Origin: Asparagopsis taxiformis
Taxonomy: Eukaryota > Rhodophyta > Florideophyceae > Bonnemaisoniales > Bonnemaisoniaceae
Direction: 5' to 3'
Assembly (NCBI GenBank): GCA_030407315.1
Contig: JALQPE010002102.1
Span: 1-38,861, forward strand
Length of the DNA stretch: 38,861 bases
Part shown: positions 27,241-38,087 of the stretch, one piece after another
How the letters are laid out: the number at the start of each line of letters is the position of its first letter
Position numbering within the stretch: the stretch's first letter is position 1
The notes under the pieces: model-generated
What the model was told of the DNA's origin: nothing
The model's database searches: none
Seen by the model: only the letters and a program-made list of their open reading frames with translations
Position numbers and translations under genes: made by a program

Positions 27241-30200
27241 GTATGGAAATGGTGCCTTTCGCACTGAAAATCATGCATGGGAGAATCGTTTTCAGTTCGA
27301 AAGGTCCAATGGTGCTAGTATTGAGAATGCAAATGTACCAGCGCAATTACATACTGCCCCTTCAGTTCTGGACGGTTGAGACCATCGCTACGGAGGCTAC
27401 TAAAAATTTTAATAAGAGGAGAGGGAAGAGCTTCGTGTCAGAAGTAGCTGGCGTGACCTTGAGGGAGGGAAATTGCTCTAGAATACTATGTGTGAACGGA
27501 AACTATTGGATGCACGATGCACATACTGTGCGACCATAGAGATCGCTGTATCTGCGCAGGTACCAGAGATGGGATCTGAGCTCAAAATATGGCTATCCCT
27601 ACCATATTAAACATAATCATCCCTATACCTCGTTAAATTGAACTTCCCATCCATGGATGTGATGAATATTGCCCAGCTCAACGTTTTCTCTGGGAACCGT
27701 GTGCTACCTGCCATATTGTTTATTAAAGCGAGCCTCTCGTATAAGCGTGTGTAGTAACCTTACAGTCATACATGCGTATCTGATGGCTGCAAAACGGTTT
27801 CACATTTTCCACTACTTGTACAGAACCGTGCGTATGCCACGAACTATTTCAACGCTGTATGTTTTTCTTCAATCTTCCTAGGATACTCTCATGTGCAAGA
27901 CGCCGCCTTTCGCTTCCACTACCCTAGCTCAGCAGACTCGTGTGGTTTTTGTATCAATTACTCGCATACTGAGCGGGCTAGATCCCGCCGGCCGTTGAAG
28001 ACCACTTGAGTCACACCAGACGCAGACGCACCACATACGTACTGTAGCCTCCAAAACGAGTGGAAAAGTTAAATCAACATGATATACCGCACTCTAGCGT
28101 GACAGTAACTATGTATATTACACCAACATACATTGAACTGGGCTGTTCGCATTTCCAGAACCCGCCAACGGTAAGCGCAGCTAGAGCAGTGGGGTAATTT
28201 CACGTTCTCTGCAGAACAGGCTAGCGGGGGAATGAAACTAAATTCGCTAAACTGGTTAGACTTTAGAAGTGAAGTGCAGTTCGTGGGAGGCTTTGAAAGT
28301 CGTACTGAAACCAAGGCAATTGCCAAGATTGACTCAGGAGGAGCACCAGTCCAACGAAAAATCTACATGTTCGATCATTGCAAGCCTGGGATTTTCATTT
28401 TCTACAAAGTGAGACCTCTCTGAAGGGACTCGCAGGAGAAGAAATCCTTCTCCTGGCTGTGTTGTGCGCCGAACTGAAGAATCTGTTCTAGGGTGAGGTC
28501 AACTGTGCCATTTAGCCGAACTCTCATCTCGCGTGTGCACGAGAGATGACATGTGAAAATTGTTGAGAACCGCCGCTCAACCTGTCGTCTACAGGTTGGC
28601 GTGCGAGCTGTGGAGTCGCAGGGTTGGCTTTGATGCTCAAGTCATATTTCATTGTGCGTGTGTTGAAGGGCAGCTGTCGTGTAATGCCGTTGCTCTGTTA
28701 TGATCAGAGTGTGGCAAAGCGCTGCAGGGCCGTACATGACACGTGGGCTACGGGTTTTAGTGCCCTTGCACGGGATGGAATGCGCGAATTTTTCCACTGA
28801 TTCGCTCGTCGCGAGTTCAATTCTGCATCACAACACCAGGCCAAAGTGATGCATTTCTCATCGCCTTGATCATCTTCCCGGCATTCGATCTGCGCTCTGT
28901 GGACTTTATAATTTACCTTGTTTGGATGAGCTTGCTCAGAATTGTCATCCACAGTAATGAACGTCACGACTTCCGTGGTAATCACAGAGCTAGCCAAAAC
29001 TGAGAATGAAGTGGAAATGCAGGATTCTGTGGACAGGAGAAACTGGAAAAAATAACCCTGGTGTTCAAGAGCGCTGGATATATTTCCATCCTGATTTCAA
29101 AGAGAAGATAAATGAAACCTCCGCGTGTACAGTTAGATTCTACTCCGCCGTCGTTGAGCTGAATTGAACATCCTATTTCTTCATTACAGGCAAAGGCAGT
29201 TTGTATTGTACAATCTGGAAGCAGCATCCCCTCAGCACCGGCATGATGAGTCGGCGCATCGTTGAAGATTCGATCTCTTCGCGTTGGTGCGCCCTCGCTC
29301 CATACACAGGAATGAAGAGTTGCTTCAAACTGAAGAATCGGATGCCTCATTTCGGTGTTGCCTTGTTGGTGCGTGGTGTTCGGATGACATTTTGGGTGAC
29401 CTTGCGAAATTACACAACAATCTCCGCAAATGAAATTTTAATATGTAAATTAAAGTGTCAATTGCATAATGCAAAAGAAATGCCTCTGCAGTGGAAACAT
29501 GTCGCTGTTTCATACGAATTTAACGTAAAATGAGCAAATTGTAAGCAGAAATTAAGATTAATTTTAGTGATTGCCATTTCTTTACCGCCAATACAACTAT
29601 TGGGAGCCAATCAGGAGAGACCACATTCTCCTGTATATGCTCGCTTCGCCACCTAGCGCGCCGTGACTCATGGACCGTTTCGTCCAAGTATGCAGATATT
29701 ACCCGTCCAGCCGTTACTCAACGTCGTCACATCGCAATGCGCCTTTGCCAATGATGTTTCCTGACGGATATACTCTTCCCGCGATAAAAAAGGAGAGCAA
29801 ATCGGTAGCGGAAGGCGCCCGCAGTCTAGTCCTAGATATGACATTTCAAATTTTCGGTAACCAATGTATCCAGCGGCAAGGGGTGCATCTAACTTTTTTT
29901 GCTGCAGTCTTCCACAAGATCGCGGCACAGGGAACAACAGTACGAATATCTTCTCTTATTGGCGACAAATCCAAAGCTAGATTTCGCATGAGCTTTCTCT
30001 TAAAATGTTCTGACCCATACAAGTTTGTGTGGTTCTCAACAGGAAGCAAAATGTTCACTGGGCATCAAGAAATCTTTGTAGTGTGAGGTAGTATCCTAGC
30101 GATTAGCATCTCTAGGTCGTCAACAAAAATTGGCATGAACTAACAAAAACAAAACATTGCAGTGTCGGACACCACCACACCTACAAATTATTTTCATAAC

Positions 30201-30475
30201 TGAGCAACTACCTCCACCTCTGCCCCCACATTCCATTTTCTTGTCAATATTACCCTCTCTACCTCACACGCGACTAAATCTGCACTGAAACACGATTTTT
30301 CCTCTCTCCCTACACATCACCTCCAAATATTTCGCGACCCCAGATATCCATCCCACACTCCAACCAGTACATAACTGGACAAGCACGTACCAAACACAAC
30401 CAGGCCAAAAATCCAAACGCAACCTACAACAAACACCTCAACAATGACGTCATCACATCCATTCGCCCGTCTTAC
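27241..30475. other. Gene-poor stretch with hairpins, no supported gene
   Basis: Only short or non-ATG open frames are present, without recognisable domains. Notable structure is a cluster of hairpins at 28433-28598 and the first copies of a dispersed GAAGAATC dyad motif (28475, 29263, 29331). From about 30200 to 30440 the plus strand becomes pyrimidine-rich, as it does before the gene at 37656. This may be the leader of the gene at 30476. Confidence 0.45.
28433..28598. other. Cluster of three hairpins (possible structured RNA)
   Basis: Three stems occur in 166 bp: CAGGAGAAG/CTTCTCCTG with a 5-nt loop (28433-28455); TCATCTC..CGTG/CACG..GAGATGA with one mismatch and almost no loop (28524-28549); CAACCTGT/ACAGGTTG with a 5-nt loop (28578-28598). 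No known RNA family is recognised. Confidence 0.35.
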
Positions 30476-31045
30476 ATGCATCTTCGGGTCCGGCCGCTCC
30501 CCAGCAAACCCGAAAGCGCGGAGGGGACCGGGAATGGAACGCGGAAGCGAAAGAGGCCTATTGCATCGCGCAAATCAAAGGCGCAGATGCAGGAAGACCA
30601 CCACAGGCCTTTGAAACTTTACCGATGGCAGCATGGAAAGTTTCCATCATCAAGCCGCGAAAGTGCCGCCTGGACAGATGCCCTGGATCTATGTGAAAAC
30701 AATGCACACGTTTCCACACCGGGAGTACACCCCAGACCTTTGGTGTGCCGATGGCACAGCGGCTCTATCGGCGGCTCTGGACGGCTTGACGCTGGGCGAA
30801 CAGAACCGCCGGTGGCGTTGTTTGATGATGATGTGGCAGATATTGACAGCAGGATGACGTCTGCCGACTCGTCACTGGAGTCTCTGTCGTGGCATGCGGA
30901 TGACGTTGCTTTGCGAGGGAAGGATGGCGATTTGGAAGCAAGGATTATTTATAGCAAAGGGAGCGAAGAAATAGAAAGTAGAGAAACAGCTATCCGTATG
31001 GATTCACTGGAAATTGAAACGTATAGCGGAGACTTTTTGTGGTAG
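30476..31045 (+). CDS. Hypothetical protein, basic N-terminus, acidic C-terminus
   Basis: A 189-residue frame from the ATG at 30476. The N-terminal 40 residues are rich in Arg/Lys (RKRKRP), resembling a nuclear localisation signal. The C-terminal 80 residues are acidic and Ser-rich (DDDVADIDSRM, SADSSLESLSWHADD). No domain is recognised. An upstream ATG at 30444 (good context) opens a different, shorter frame, and a second frame is open at 30633-30857, so an intron or another start is possible. The preceding 240 bp are pyrimidine-rich, like the leader of the gene at 37656. Confidence 0.45.
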   Translation: MHLRVRPLPSKPESAEGTGNGTRKRKRPIASRKSKAQMQEDHHRPLKLYRWQHGKFPSSSRESAAWTDALDLCENNAHVSTPGVHPRPLVCRWHSGSIGGSGRLDAGRTEPPVALFDDDVADIDSRMTSADSSLESLSWHADDVALRGKDGDLEARIIYSKGSEEIESRETAIRMDSLEIETYSGDFLW

Positions 31046-32919
31046 TTTTGATGGAAAGATTGTTCAATGAATTTCTTTCAGACTCTCTGTGTTGGTAAAC
31101 ACCCGCTCGTATGAAATATCAACTGTAGATTGTTCACAGAAACGTGTTATCAACGGAGCCCATTTTGAGTGATGACGTCAAATTCATTGAACGTAGTAAG
31201 CCTTGAAATCGACTCCTCATTTCAACATTCTTGGCATCGCATTGAAGAGGCGAATCTTCACCAAGGAGCAGGACTCTTCTTTTCGAATCCAAACCCCTAC
31301 AGCCTACGCCGCAGAAAGCTAGCAGAAAACCTCACACTCTTCACTGAGGTGTTGGACTCCTCGGTTTGAATCATCGCTCCTCATTCCAATTCACGCCTGT
31401 GCAAATGCGCTTCCCCACTGTACTTTTGCTGATAATTTGTGCTTGCGCGAACCTTGGCGGGTGTCCTTTACTTGGCTTTATATTCGACCGGGTAGATACG
31501 GGCCTTCGAAGAAACTATGCATACTCCCGAAATGCGTATGTGAAGAAACAAAGAGCCTCAGTATCGTGGTGCTCATGTGAAGAATCGGATTCGAGTTGAG
31601 GACTCGAGCTCCTCACTTTGGTGTCCGTCAAGCTGCAGTTTGAAAGTCTCGCGCGTTTTCAGTCCAAGCAATTTTCAGAGCTGAATGTACGGTACGGATG
31701 CAGTTGGAATCACTGTACCTCTGTACCGTCCGTAAGCTTTGTCATGGGTGTTATTTCATTGTCATGATAACGACGTACACGGCCTTTCTGGACCGAATGG
31801 GAGCGTCGGAAGGACATTGACGAATAAACGAGCACTGTTATTCCAATTCTCCATCAATTTCTACCTGTACAGGAAGGAATGTACCAGGTTGAAAAGGATC
31901 CCAGTTGAAGAGCCTGACTCTTCACAATGATGTAGCGCACGGTAGAATCCCGGCAGAGATAGCCACATCCAGTGGCGAGACAGGCGGCAGGATTGACGCT
32001 TGCTGAGCACCGGCGTGAAGAATCTGGCTCCTCAGGTGAACACAGTTCCGTACCGCCCAGGCGGCGCATGGCCTATCATATCTGTACAGCTGTTCTATTT
32101 TGGCACACGTGTTTTCAGCTGTCACAGTGTAATCCGATCGGACTGCTATCGCGCCTCACCGCTGTTTATTTCGGTTAAAATTATGGGCGATGTAAGTCAT
32201 ACTGACACGTGGTACCCTTGCTTCGTGCTTCCATATTCTGGGCCAGGCTGCACTATGCACGTGTACGAAAAAAATTTTTTTTTGCCACGTGGCGGCTAGA
32301 GGTGTCGACGCATGTCCGTCATTGAAATAATTACAATTCTGGGTTTCAAATTTTCGATAGTGAGCATCGGAAGGGCATTATTTCAGCAGTGTCGCGTCAT
32401 CCTTACGTTCTGCATTGCCTTTAGAGTCGACATATGAGATCATGGGTTATTGAACGATCTCAAGTGAGGTTGTTCATGGTGCCTGGTTGCCGGCAAGAGT
32501 CGGAGAACCTGAACGGGTGCTGAAGTCAATGGATAGTTGTATGAGAGGTACCGTACGAACTCCCCCTACCACACAATGCAGCTACCAATGAATTGAAGAT
32601 CGTCAGGTACTTCGATTACACGAGCTGTGAAGGGCTTTGTCATCAATCGCAAAATCGGGATCTGGTAATCGGGCTCAACTTTTGGAATTCACAATGAAAT
32701 TGCTTTTGAACAATATAAATTACATCCAATAGTAACAATTATGGTTTAAATCTCGCCAATATCTGTTTTCAGAATACGGCTGATCATGCTTGATCCGTCT
32801 TCAGTTGTATTAAATACATCCGAACCGATCCCGCCAACCTCGTCCTCAAGACAAGTTCATTTCAACATCGGCGGCTGCATTTTGTTACCATCAGACAAGA
32901 ATCAAAACGAATCTCCTCG
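31046..32919. other. Gene-poor stretch with repeated GAAGAATC dyads
   Basis: There is no convincing gene. A degenerate dyad near TGAAGAATCNGGCTCCTCA recurs at 31205, 31243, 31344, 31578, 31597, 31905 and 32014. No other structure was recognised. Confidence 0.45.
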
Positions 32920-34635
32920 TTACACCAAAAAATCCACACATTCCGTCTCCCCATTTCCATACGTGAAAGTCCCCTGCGGACACATCTGGCAGCGCGATGC
33001 ACCTGCCGTATTCGTGAAATGATCAATCGGGCATGATTCACACGACCCACTTCCCCGTCTCTCAGAAATAGTCCCCGGCGCACACGGCCTACATCGATCG
33101 TCATCAGACGTACTGAATGTCCCCGGTGGACAAAGTACACATACACCATTCCGGAATCCCCTACCCTCCCCACAAGAACATTGCGATCCATCGCCAAGAC
33201 TTGGCAACATCCCTCGCGGACACCCCCGACAACGTAGGCCATTACTCGCCTCATTCCGAAGGCATTCGCGACAAGAAAATGCCCTTCGTAGCAGAGTATC
33301 CACAATCGGCTCCGTGCCTACTTCGCACCGTCTGCAATCCGTACCCGCCGGCGTGCCGCCTCGGCAGATGATCGGTACACATTCTGGAAGTGAGCGCAAT
33401 GTGCTGCGTCGAAACCCTATCGGACAGCCGGTTTGGACGCTGCGACAGACGTCTGTGTCAATGACCAAGAGGTTTGTCGGCAATCCGAGCGGGCCGATAT
33501 CAGTCGCCGTGCCCTCTGGACAGTTGATGCAGCGCGTGCGATCTTCATTGGGTATCATGCCGCTCGGGCAAGGTACGCATTCCGACATGCCCCTTTCAGG
33601 GGCGACGAGGCCCTGTGCGCAGGCAGTGCATTCGCGTACAGATAGGAAACTGGATGTGCCACGACGACAGGTAGTACATCTTCCATTTCGAGAAAGGCCA
33701 GTTCCAGGAGGACACACGCACGCCGGCCGTACGGTTCTACCGGGGATCATGCCACCAGGGCATCTAGTACATTGTGTAGCTGTTGGCGACTCGGCGCGTG
33801 TGTTTTCTGGGCATATCTCGCATAATCCGGTCGCTGGATTGATGCGCTCATGGAACGGACAGCGTACGCATGCTCCATCACGTCGTTCCACAGAATCCAA
33901 TGGACATGGGCCGTTAATTCGTCGACAGACAGTGGATCCTCTTCCAAGTGCAACAGTCCCAGGCAAGCACCTTTCCGTTCCGCTGCCTGCATTGAAGGAG
34001 CCTGGTCGACAAGGCGGACATGGCTCAGCGTCACCAGTCGCTTGGTCTGGACAAGTTCCGGCTGGACATTGTAGACACTGAGATTGGATTGGGTCGATCC
34101 TTCCGGAGCTGCATGCCACACAGCTGCCGGTGAAAGAAACTATGCTCCCAGGCGGGCAGTTTGGTGTACGACAATCATCGATACTCGTTGAGCCGGGCGG
34201 TGAAAATGATCCCTCGGGACAGCTTGTACACGCAACATTTGCTTGTGCAGAACTGAATGTATTCCGACCACAACGAATACATCTTCTTCCATTGCGGCTA
34301 ATCATTGACCCAGGCCCGCATGTGAGACATCTTTCGACAGTGGGCGCTCTTGGAAGAGAGGTTGACCCTTGTGGACATGGTGCGCATTCGTTCTCGCCGC
34401 CTCCAAATGTTCCTTCTGGACATCGTGCACATAGATCACGGCCCTGGGCACCCGTCGAAAGTGTTCTTTGGCCACGTGAACAGAAAAGGCATCTTGATGC
34501 CTCAACGCGACTCTGGAATGTTCCGACTGGACATTGTTGACATGTTGTACCGCTACGAAAGGTTCCTGGTTGACAGCGTTGGGCGGTTGTCAATGACAGC
34601 ACAAGAAAAACTAGGAGCAGACTGAAAAGTTTCAT
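32920..34635 (-). CDS. Secreted cysteine-rich repeat protein (GCC2/GCC3-like)
   Basis: Single-exon gene of 571 residues from the ATG at 34635. Residues 1-18 form a clear signal peptide (hydrophobic core, cleavage probably after TTA). The rest is a string of about a dozen cysteine repeats of the type C..CP.GT(F/S)........C..C, resembling the ephrin-receptor-like GCC2/GCC3 or TNFR/EGF-like modules found in extracellular proteins. There is no transmembrane segment or GPI-like tail, so it is likely secreted or in the extracellular matrix. Regular disulfides are expected. A few repeats are irregular (near 185-250 and 395-440). The stop follows ECVDFLV. No function can be assigned beyond an adhesive or structural extracellular role. 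Confidence 0.85.
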   Translation of the reverse strand: MKLFSLLLVFLVLSLTTAQRCQPGTFRSGTTCQQCPVGTFQSRVEASRCLFCSRGQRTLSTGAQGRDLCARCPEGTFGGGENECAPCPQGSTSLPRAPTVERCLTCGPGSMISRNGRRCIRCGRNTFSSAQANVACTSCPEGSFSPPGSTSIDDCRTPNCPPGSIVSFTGSCVACSSGRIDPIQSQCLQCPAGTCPDQATGDAEPCPPCRPGSFNAGSGTERCLPGTVALGRGSTVCRRINGPCPLDSVERRDGACVRCPFHERINPATGLCEICPENTRAESPTATQCTRCPGGMIPGRTVRPACVCPPGTGLSRNGRCTTCRRGTSSFLSVRECTACAQGLVAPERGMSECVPCPSGMIPNEDRTRCINCPEGTATDIGPLGLPTNLLVIDTDVCRSVQTGCPIGFRRSTLRSLPECVPIICRGGTPAGTDCRRCEVGTEPIVDTLLRRAFSCRECLRNEASNGLRCRGCPRGMLPSLGDGSQCSCGEGRGFRNGVCVLCPPGTFSTSDDDRCRPCAPGTISERRGSGSCESCPIDHFTNTAGASRCQMCPQGTFTYGNGETECVDFLV

Positions 34636-36512
34636 TGGTTGAGTCTGTGTACGGAAGACGAATTTCCGTCGTCCTTTCCGCTGGTATTCTCAAAGGTTCT
34701 ACGTGAGGAATTGTTAGGAGTCTAACTATGGGCAACACATGTTCAAGCGGCTTTTTAGCTGGATGATTGTTATTGACAGAGTACATGGAAGAGTTGGGTC
34801 GCGTGGGGAATAGGGTTGTCTCGTCATTGTGATGATGATGCACTACATGTCGAATTTTAAAATCATGAAAGATGGAGTACACAACCGTGCAAAGTGTGCT
34901 GTCGGCGAGACCAGCATCAGATCAAGTTATTGCACGGATAATGGTCGGGGAGGAGGCTCTACATAGGTTTTGATCTGATGCTCCATCATGTACTAATTGA
35001 AACTGCAAGACTAGATTTACTGCCCATACGATATATTAGGAAGACCTTGCTGGGAGACCTTTCTCCTGATATGGATGTAGTTGCCTGCAACCACCAGTCA
35101 TGTGTAGAAATACGTTGTATGTCCCATGTGTGAAACTAAGATGGTAGTCTCAACACGAGTGGAGGCGTCATATTGCTGCATGTTGGTGACCTACTATTCC
35201 ACCTGTTCATGCAGCAATGTGGCGCCTCCACGCACCAACGGTGAGGTATGCTGATCTTGATGAAGACAAGGACGCACATGGACGGAAAGTTCATTCAGGG
35301 ATACAACGTGCAGCCCCATTTCAGTGCGCTCTTTGGGCTTTACCAAACATTTGCACAGCTGCTGGTAGATAAGTCGAGCGTTGAGACCAAATAGGAGGTA
35401 AAGCGCAGATATCTTTGCGGCGGCAACAGAGGAAACGCTATTGCGTATCCACGTCGAGTAGTTGGGTACTATACGTTCGTAGTGGTATGTTGTTCTGCAA
35501 TACACTTTAACCAGTGAAAACGCCAAACTCTATAATTAAGGACACGATCTAAATGTACATTGGTTGGAGATAACAATGTTGAAAAAACATGCTCTGGCGC
35601 ATTATCAGAAAAAAGCCGACAACTGTAATCTGTGCACACGTGGCTTTTCGTGACAACCAGCGTGACATATCCAATGAAATATTTCACCCAAACCTTTCCG
35701 TGTCGAAAACTGAACCCAAAAGTTTCAGCTCAAAATTGGCGAAGATTCCAAATATAGAAGTCATCTTCTTCGAACTGTATCCCTAAATTACGTAGCGCTC
35801 TCTTCTCAATTTCAATCGAGTCGCAATTGCGGTGGCACCTCATACAATTACCAACCGCTGCATGAGCTACGTAGCGTGAATTGAACGTCGTCTTCAACAC
35901 GATCTACTTGAGTCATCGATGTAAGTCGATGACGCAGCAAACAGCATACGTGGTAAAGTGCACAATTGCCACATAGATGCCCATCTGAGTCAGACGTTTA
36001 CAGTTTCCATTCATTCCTAGCATACTGTCATGATCTTCCAACCAAACATCTCGACATTGCCCCGAGTAGCTTGTCAATTTAGTGACGACAAGCCAAACCT
36101 CCGGTGGAGTGTACACAACAGTGTACTGCAAAACGTATACAATACGCTTCAGCATGCCAGGTCATGACCTTACATGAACATCACAATCTTTGGCTTCACA
36201 CTATACCGATTGTGTCTTACATAGATGTACTTCAACATCACATCGTCAGGAACAAGAACAACGGTCCTCTTTGTACATTCAGCAATCTTACCCAATGCCA
36301 TCTCTTGGGAGCGAACGCTCGTCCAATGAAAGGATATCAAGCAGGATGGAAGCAAGTCTATTTCAGTCTATGCCGCCGACGTCTGCTGCCTGTCATCCAG
36401 TAGACCAACAACCATGGAACTATGTAGACTGTAACGCTCGACAGCCCAAATCTCCGAACCATAGTTTCCCAGAATAAACATGTACTAAGATAGTAAGTAC
36501 ATTTGCTTTGAG
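34636..36512. other. Gene-poor stretch with two inverted repeats
   Basis: No supported gene. It contains a 13-bp perfect inverted repeat (34913-34925 / 34970-34982, AGCATCAGATCAA) and a strong 24-bp hairpin (35159-35231). A minus-strand frame at 35194-35526 has no ATG start and partly overlaps the hairpin. A 60-residue plus ORF at 36295-36477 is too weak to call. Confidence 0.45.
35159..35231. other. 24-bp stem hairpin with 25-nt loop
   Basis: Arm 35159-35182 pairs with 35208-35231; 22 of 24 positions are Watson-Crick and the other two are base substitutions (one strand could form G-U pairs). The loop is 25 nt. The size resembles a small-RNA precursor or a short palindromic transposon remnant. 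Confidence 0.5.
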
Positions 36513-37150
36513 CTACCAGAAGCCCCAATCATATCTCTCCTTCACATAGGGCTTGAATTCTCTACCGAATCCTGGCCAATATCTCAAAAAGCAGTCCTTG
36601 GCCACAGGTTCCTTGCTGAACTGCTTTCCTCTCGCGTCATACCAGTAAATCTGAAAATAAGGAATGGCGTTTCCAAATGCCAGAACCGCTTGATTTCCGG
36701 TTCAAGGTGAGACATATCGACATACATTGAACAAAATGGGGATATTCTTCAGAGCATTATGTTCCGATAGGCTGAAGACTCTCTTTTTTCCGTAAGAAAC
36801 TAGTGGAGGGATTAAGTGCGCTGTGGGTGTCTCGTGAGGTCATCAGGCTTCGGCTTTTGGCGATATTATTCTTTGACGTTAGGAATACATGCATGTCGTA
36901 CTCTTTTGCTGTCCTTCTTCCAGAAAACCAACAGCCAATTCGATTTGCGCTTGTGTCCAATGCCTTTCGGGTTCAAGTGCACAAATATCTCCTCTCTGTT
37001 GCGAAAAACCACGAGCTTTTCATCTTGTCATTGGCTCTTTCCTTGACTTCTCCAGACTCCTCGAATAATTCATGCAGACGTAAGGCAAACATATCTTTTT
37101 CATCCAGATATGGGTCCGATACACCAATGATCCTCACCCTGTCTCGTCAT
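36513..37150 (-). pseudogene. Decayed or spliced minus-strand coding remnant
   Basis: Three coding-like segments appear in successive frames on the minus strand. At about 37144-37030 the reading includes GVSDPYLDEKDMFALRLHEL. At about 37030-36862 it includes LVVFRNREEIFVHLNPKGIG. At 36694-36513 it includes AFGNAIPYFQIYWYDARGKQ and ends in YDWGFW before TAG. All have protein-like composition (K/E-rich with conserved-looking aromatics), but they are separated by frame changes and a stop. Either a gene has decayed by frameshift, or small introns were missed; one acceptor-like AG lies just before 36688. The plus strand is open across part of this (36803-37270) with a Leu/Ser/Phe-rich product typical of an antisense shadow. 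The family is not recognised. Confidence 0.35.
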
Positions 37151-37229
37151 AACGACCATTCATTCGACTGGTATGCTATTTCTTTCATTTCTCAATCTCC
37201 CGTGATCTCTCCTCAAGTCTATTCATTCC

Positions 37230-37655
37230 CTTTTCACACCGTTTTCCCACACAACGTTTTACTACTCTAGATACTCTATCTTCCCTACACTCCACACTTT
37301 CCCATTCTTCACACTTCACATCTCTTACATGCACTCCCTGAATTGTTCTCCAGACTTGACCTACTTACGCCCATGCACACACACACACACATTCACACAC
37401 ACAATCTCTCTCTACATCCCTCATTTCACCCTCGAATCAGCCTCTCTCCACAGTCGACCGCAACTTCCTCATACATCCACCCACACTCCGCCTCCAGCTA
37501 CCTCCCTCCTCGTAACCCTCCATCAAATGTTCCCTACTTAACACAAACTCTCCATCCCAACAACACATCCATCCTCCTCCCATCATCACAACATCACTCA
37601 TCGTCAATCATACAAACAAACAAACCACATCTCTCCAAAACACATCACTGCAACC
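37230..37655 (+). promoter_or_regulatory. Pyrimidine-rich leader/promoter of the secreted Arg-rich gene
   Basis: The plus strand is C/T/A-rich with very few G for about 400 bp and includes a (CA)n run at about 37374-37390. It ends at AACCATGG of the gene. The composition matches 30200-30440 upstream of the gene at 30476. No TATA box is obvious close to the start. Confidence 0.4.
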
Positions 37656-38087
37656 ATGGCGTTCAGCCCTCCCGCGACAGCCATATCCGCGCTGATCGTG
37701 CTCATCTGTCTGTCATCCACCACCACCGCCCTTCCGGTGAGCAGCGATAATGCTCCAGCAGCCATGAAGAGCGTTCCTCTCATCCATGAATCGTCCGAAA
37801 CGAGTCTGGAGAAACTGGTTCGACACCCGCACAACCACGAGGATTATCGTCGTCGTCGTCGCCCGCGTAACCCCCAGTTCTTTGGTGGATTCAATCGTCC
37901 GCCGCGTCGTCGTCGCCGCCGTCGTCGAGTTCGTGACAGGCGTCCGGTAGTATTTGTTCGTCCTCCGCCACGCCCGAGACGCCGTCCCCCGGCACGTCGC
38001 CTCCCGCCCCGTCCGCCGAGGAGGGTGTGTAATGGTAGCAGCAGTGACTCAGACTCTGGATGTGGATCATCATCCGACTCTGATTAA
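37656..38087 (+). CDS. Small secreted Arg/Pro-rich basic protein
   Basis: 143 residues from an ATG in optimal context (ACCATGG). Residues 1-25 form a signal peptide. An acidic/neutral segment (26-64) follows, then a strongly basic tract (65-123) with runs of Arg and PRPRRRPP-type Pro/Arg blocks. The tail is short and Ser/Asp-rich with two cysteines (C125, C136) and SDSDSG motifs that look like acidic phosphorylation sites. The layout resembles a secreted propeptide with a cationic core, such as an antimicrobial-like or polyanion-binding (cell wall, mineral) peptide, but no family is recognised. Codon use shows many CGN codons. Confidence 0.7.
   Translation: MAFSPPATAISALIVLICLSSTTTALPVSSDNAPAAMKSVPLIHESSETSLEKLVRHPHNHEDYRRRRRPRNPQFFGGFNRPPRRRRRRRRVRDRRPVVFVRPPPRPRRRPPARRLPPRPPRRVCNGSSSDSDSGCGSSSDSD

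Noticed and set aside
29670..30086. 138-codon plus-strand ORF
   Set aside because: No domain, overlapping minus-strand frames of similar length, and no leader-like context; not distinguishable from chance.
36295..36477. 60-codon plus-strand ORF from an ATG
   Set aside because: The composition is plausible, but it is short, isolated and without domain or context.
36803..37270. 155-codon plus-strand ORF
   Set aside because: Its Leu/Ser/Phe-rich product looks like the shadow of the K/E-rich minus-strand segments, and it has no domain. It is kept as the alternative.
37374..37390. (CA)n run
   Set aside because: An ordinary microsatellite within the pyrimidine-rich leader.
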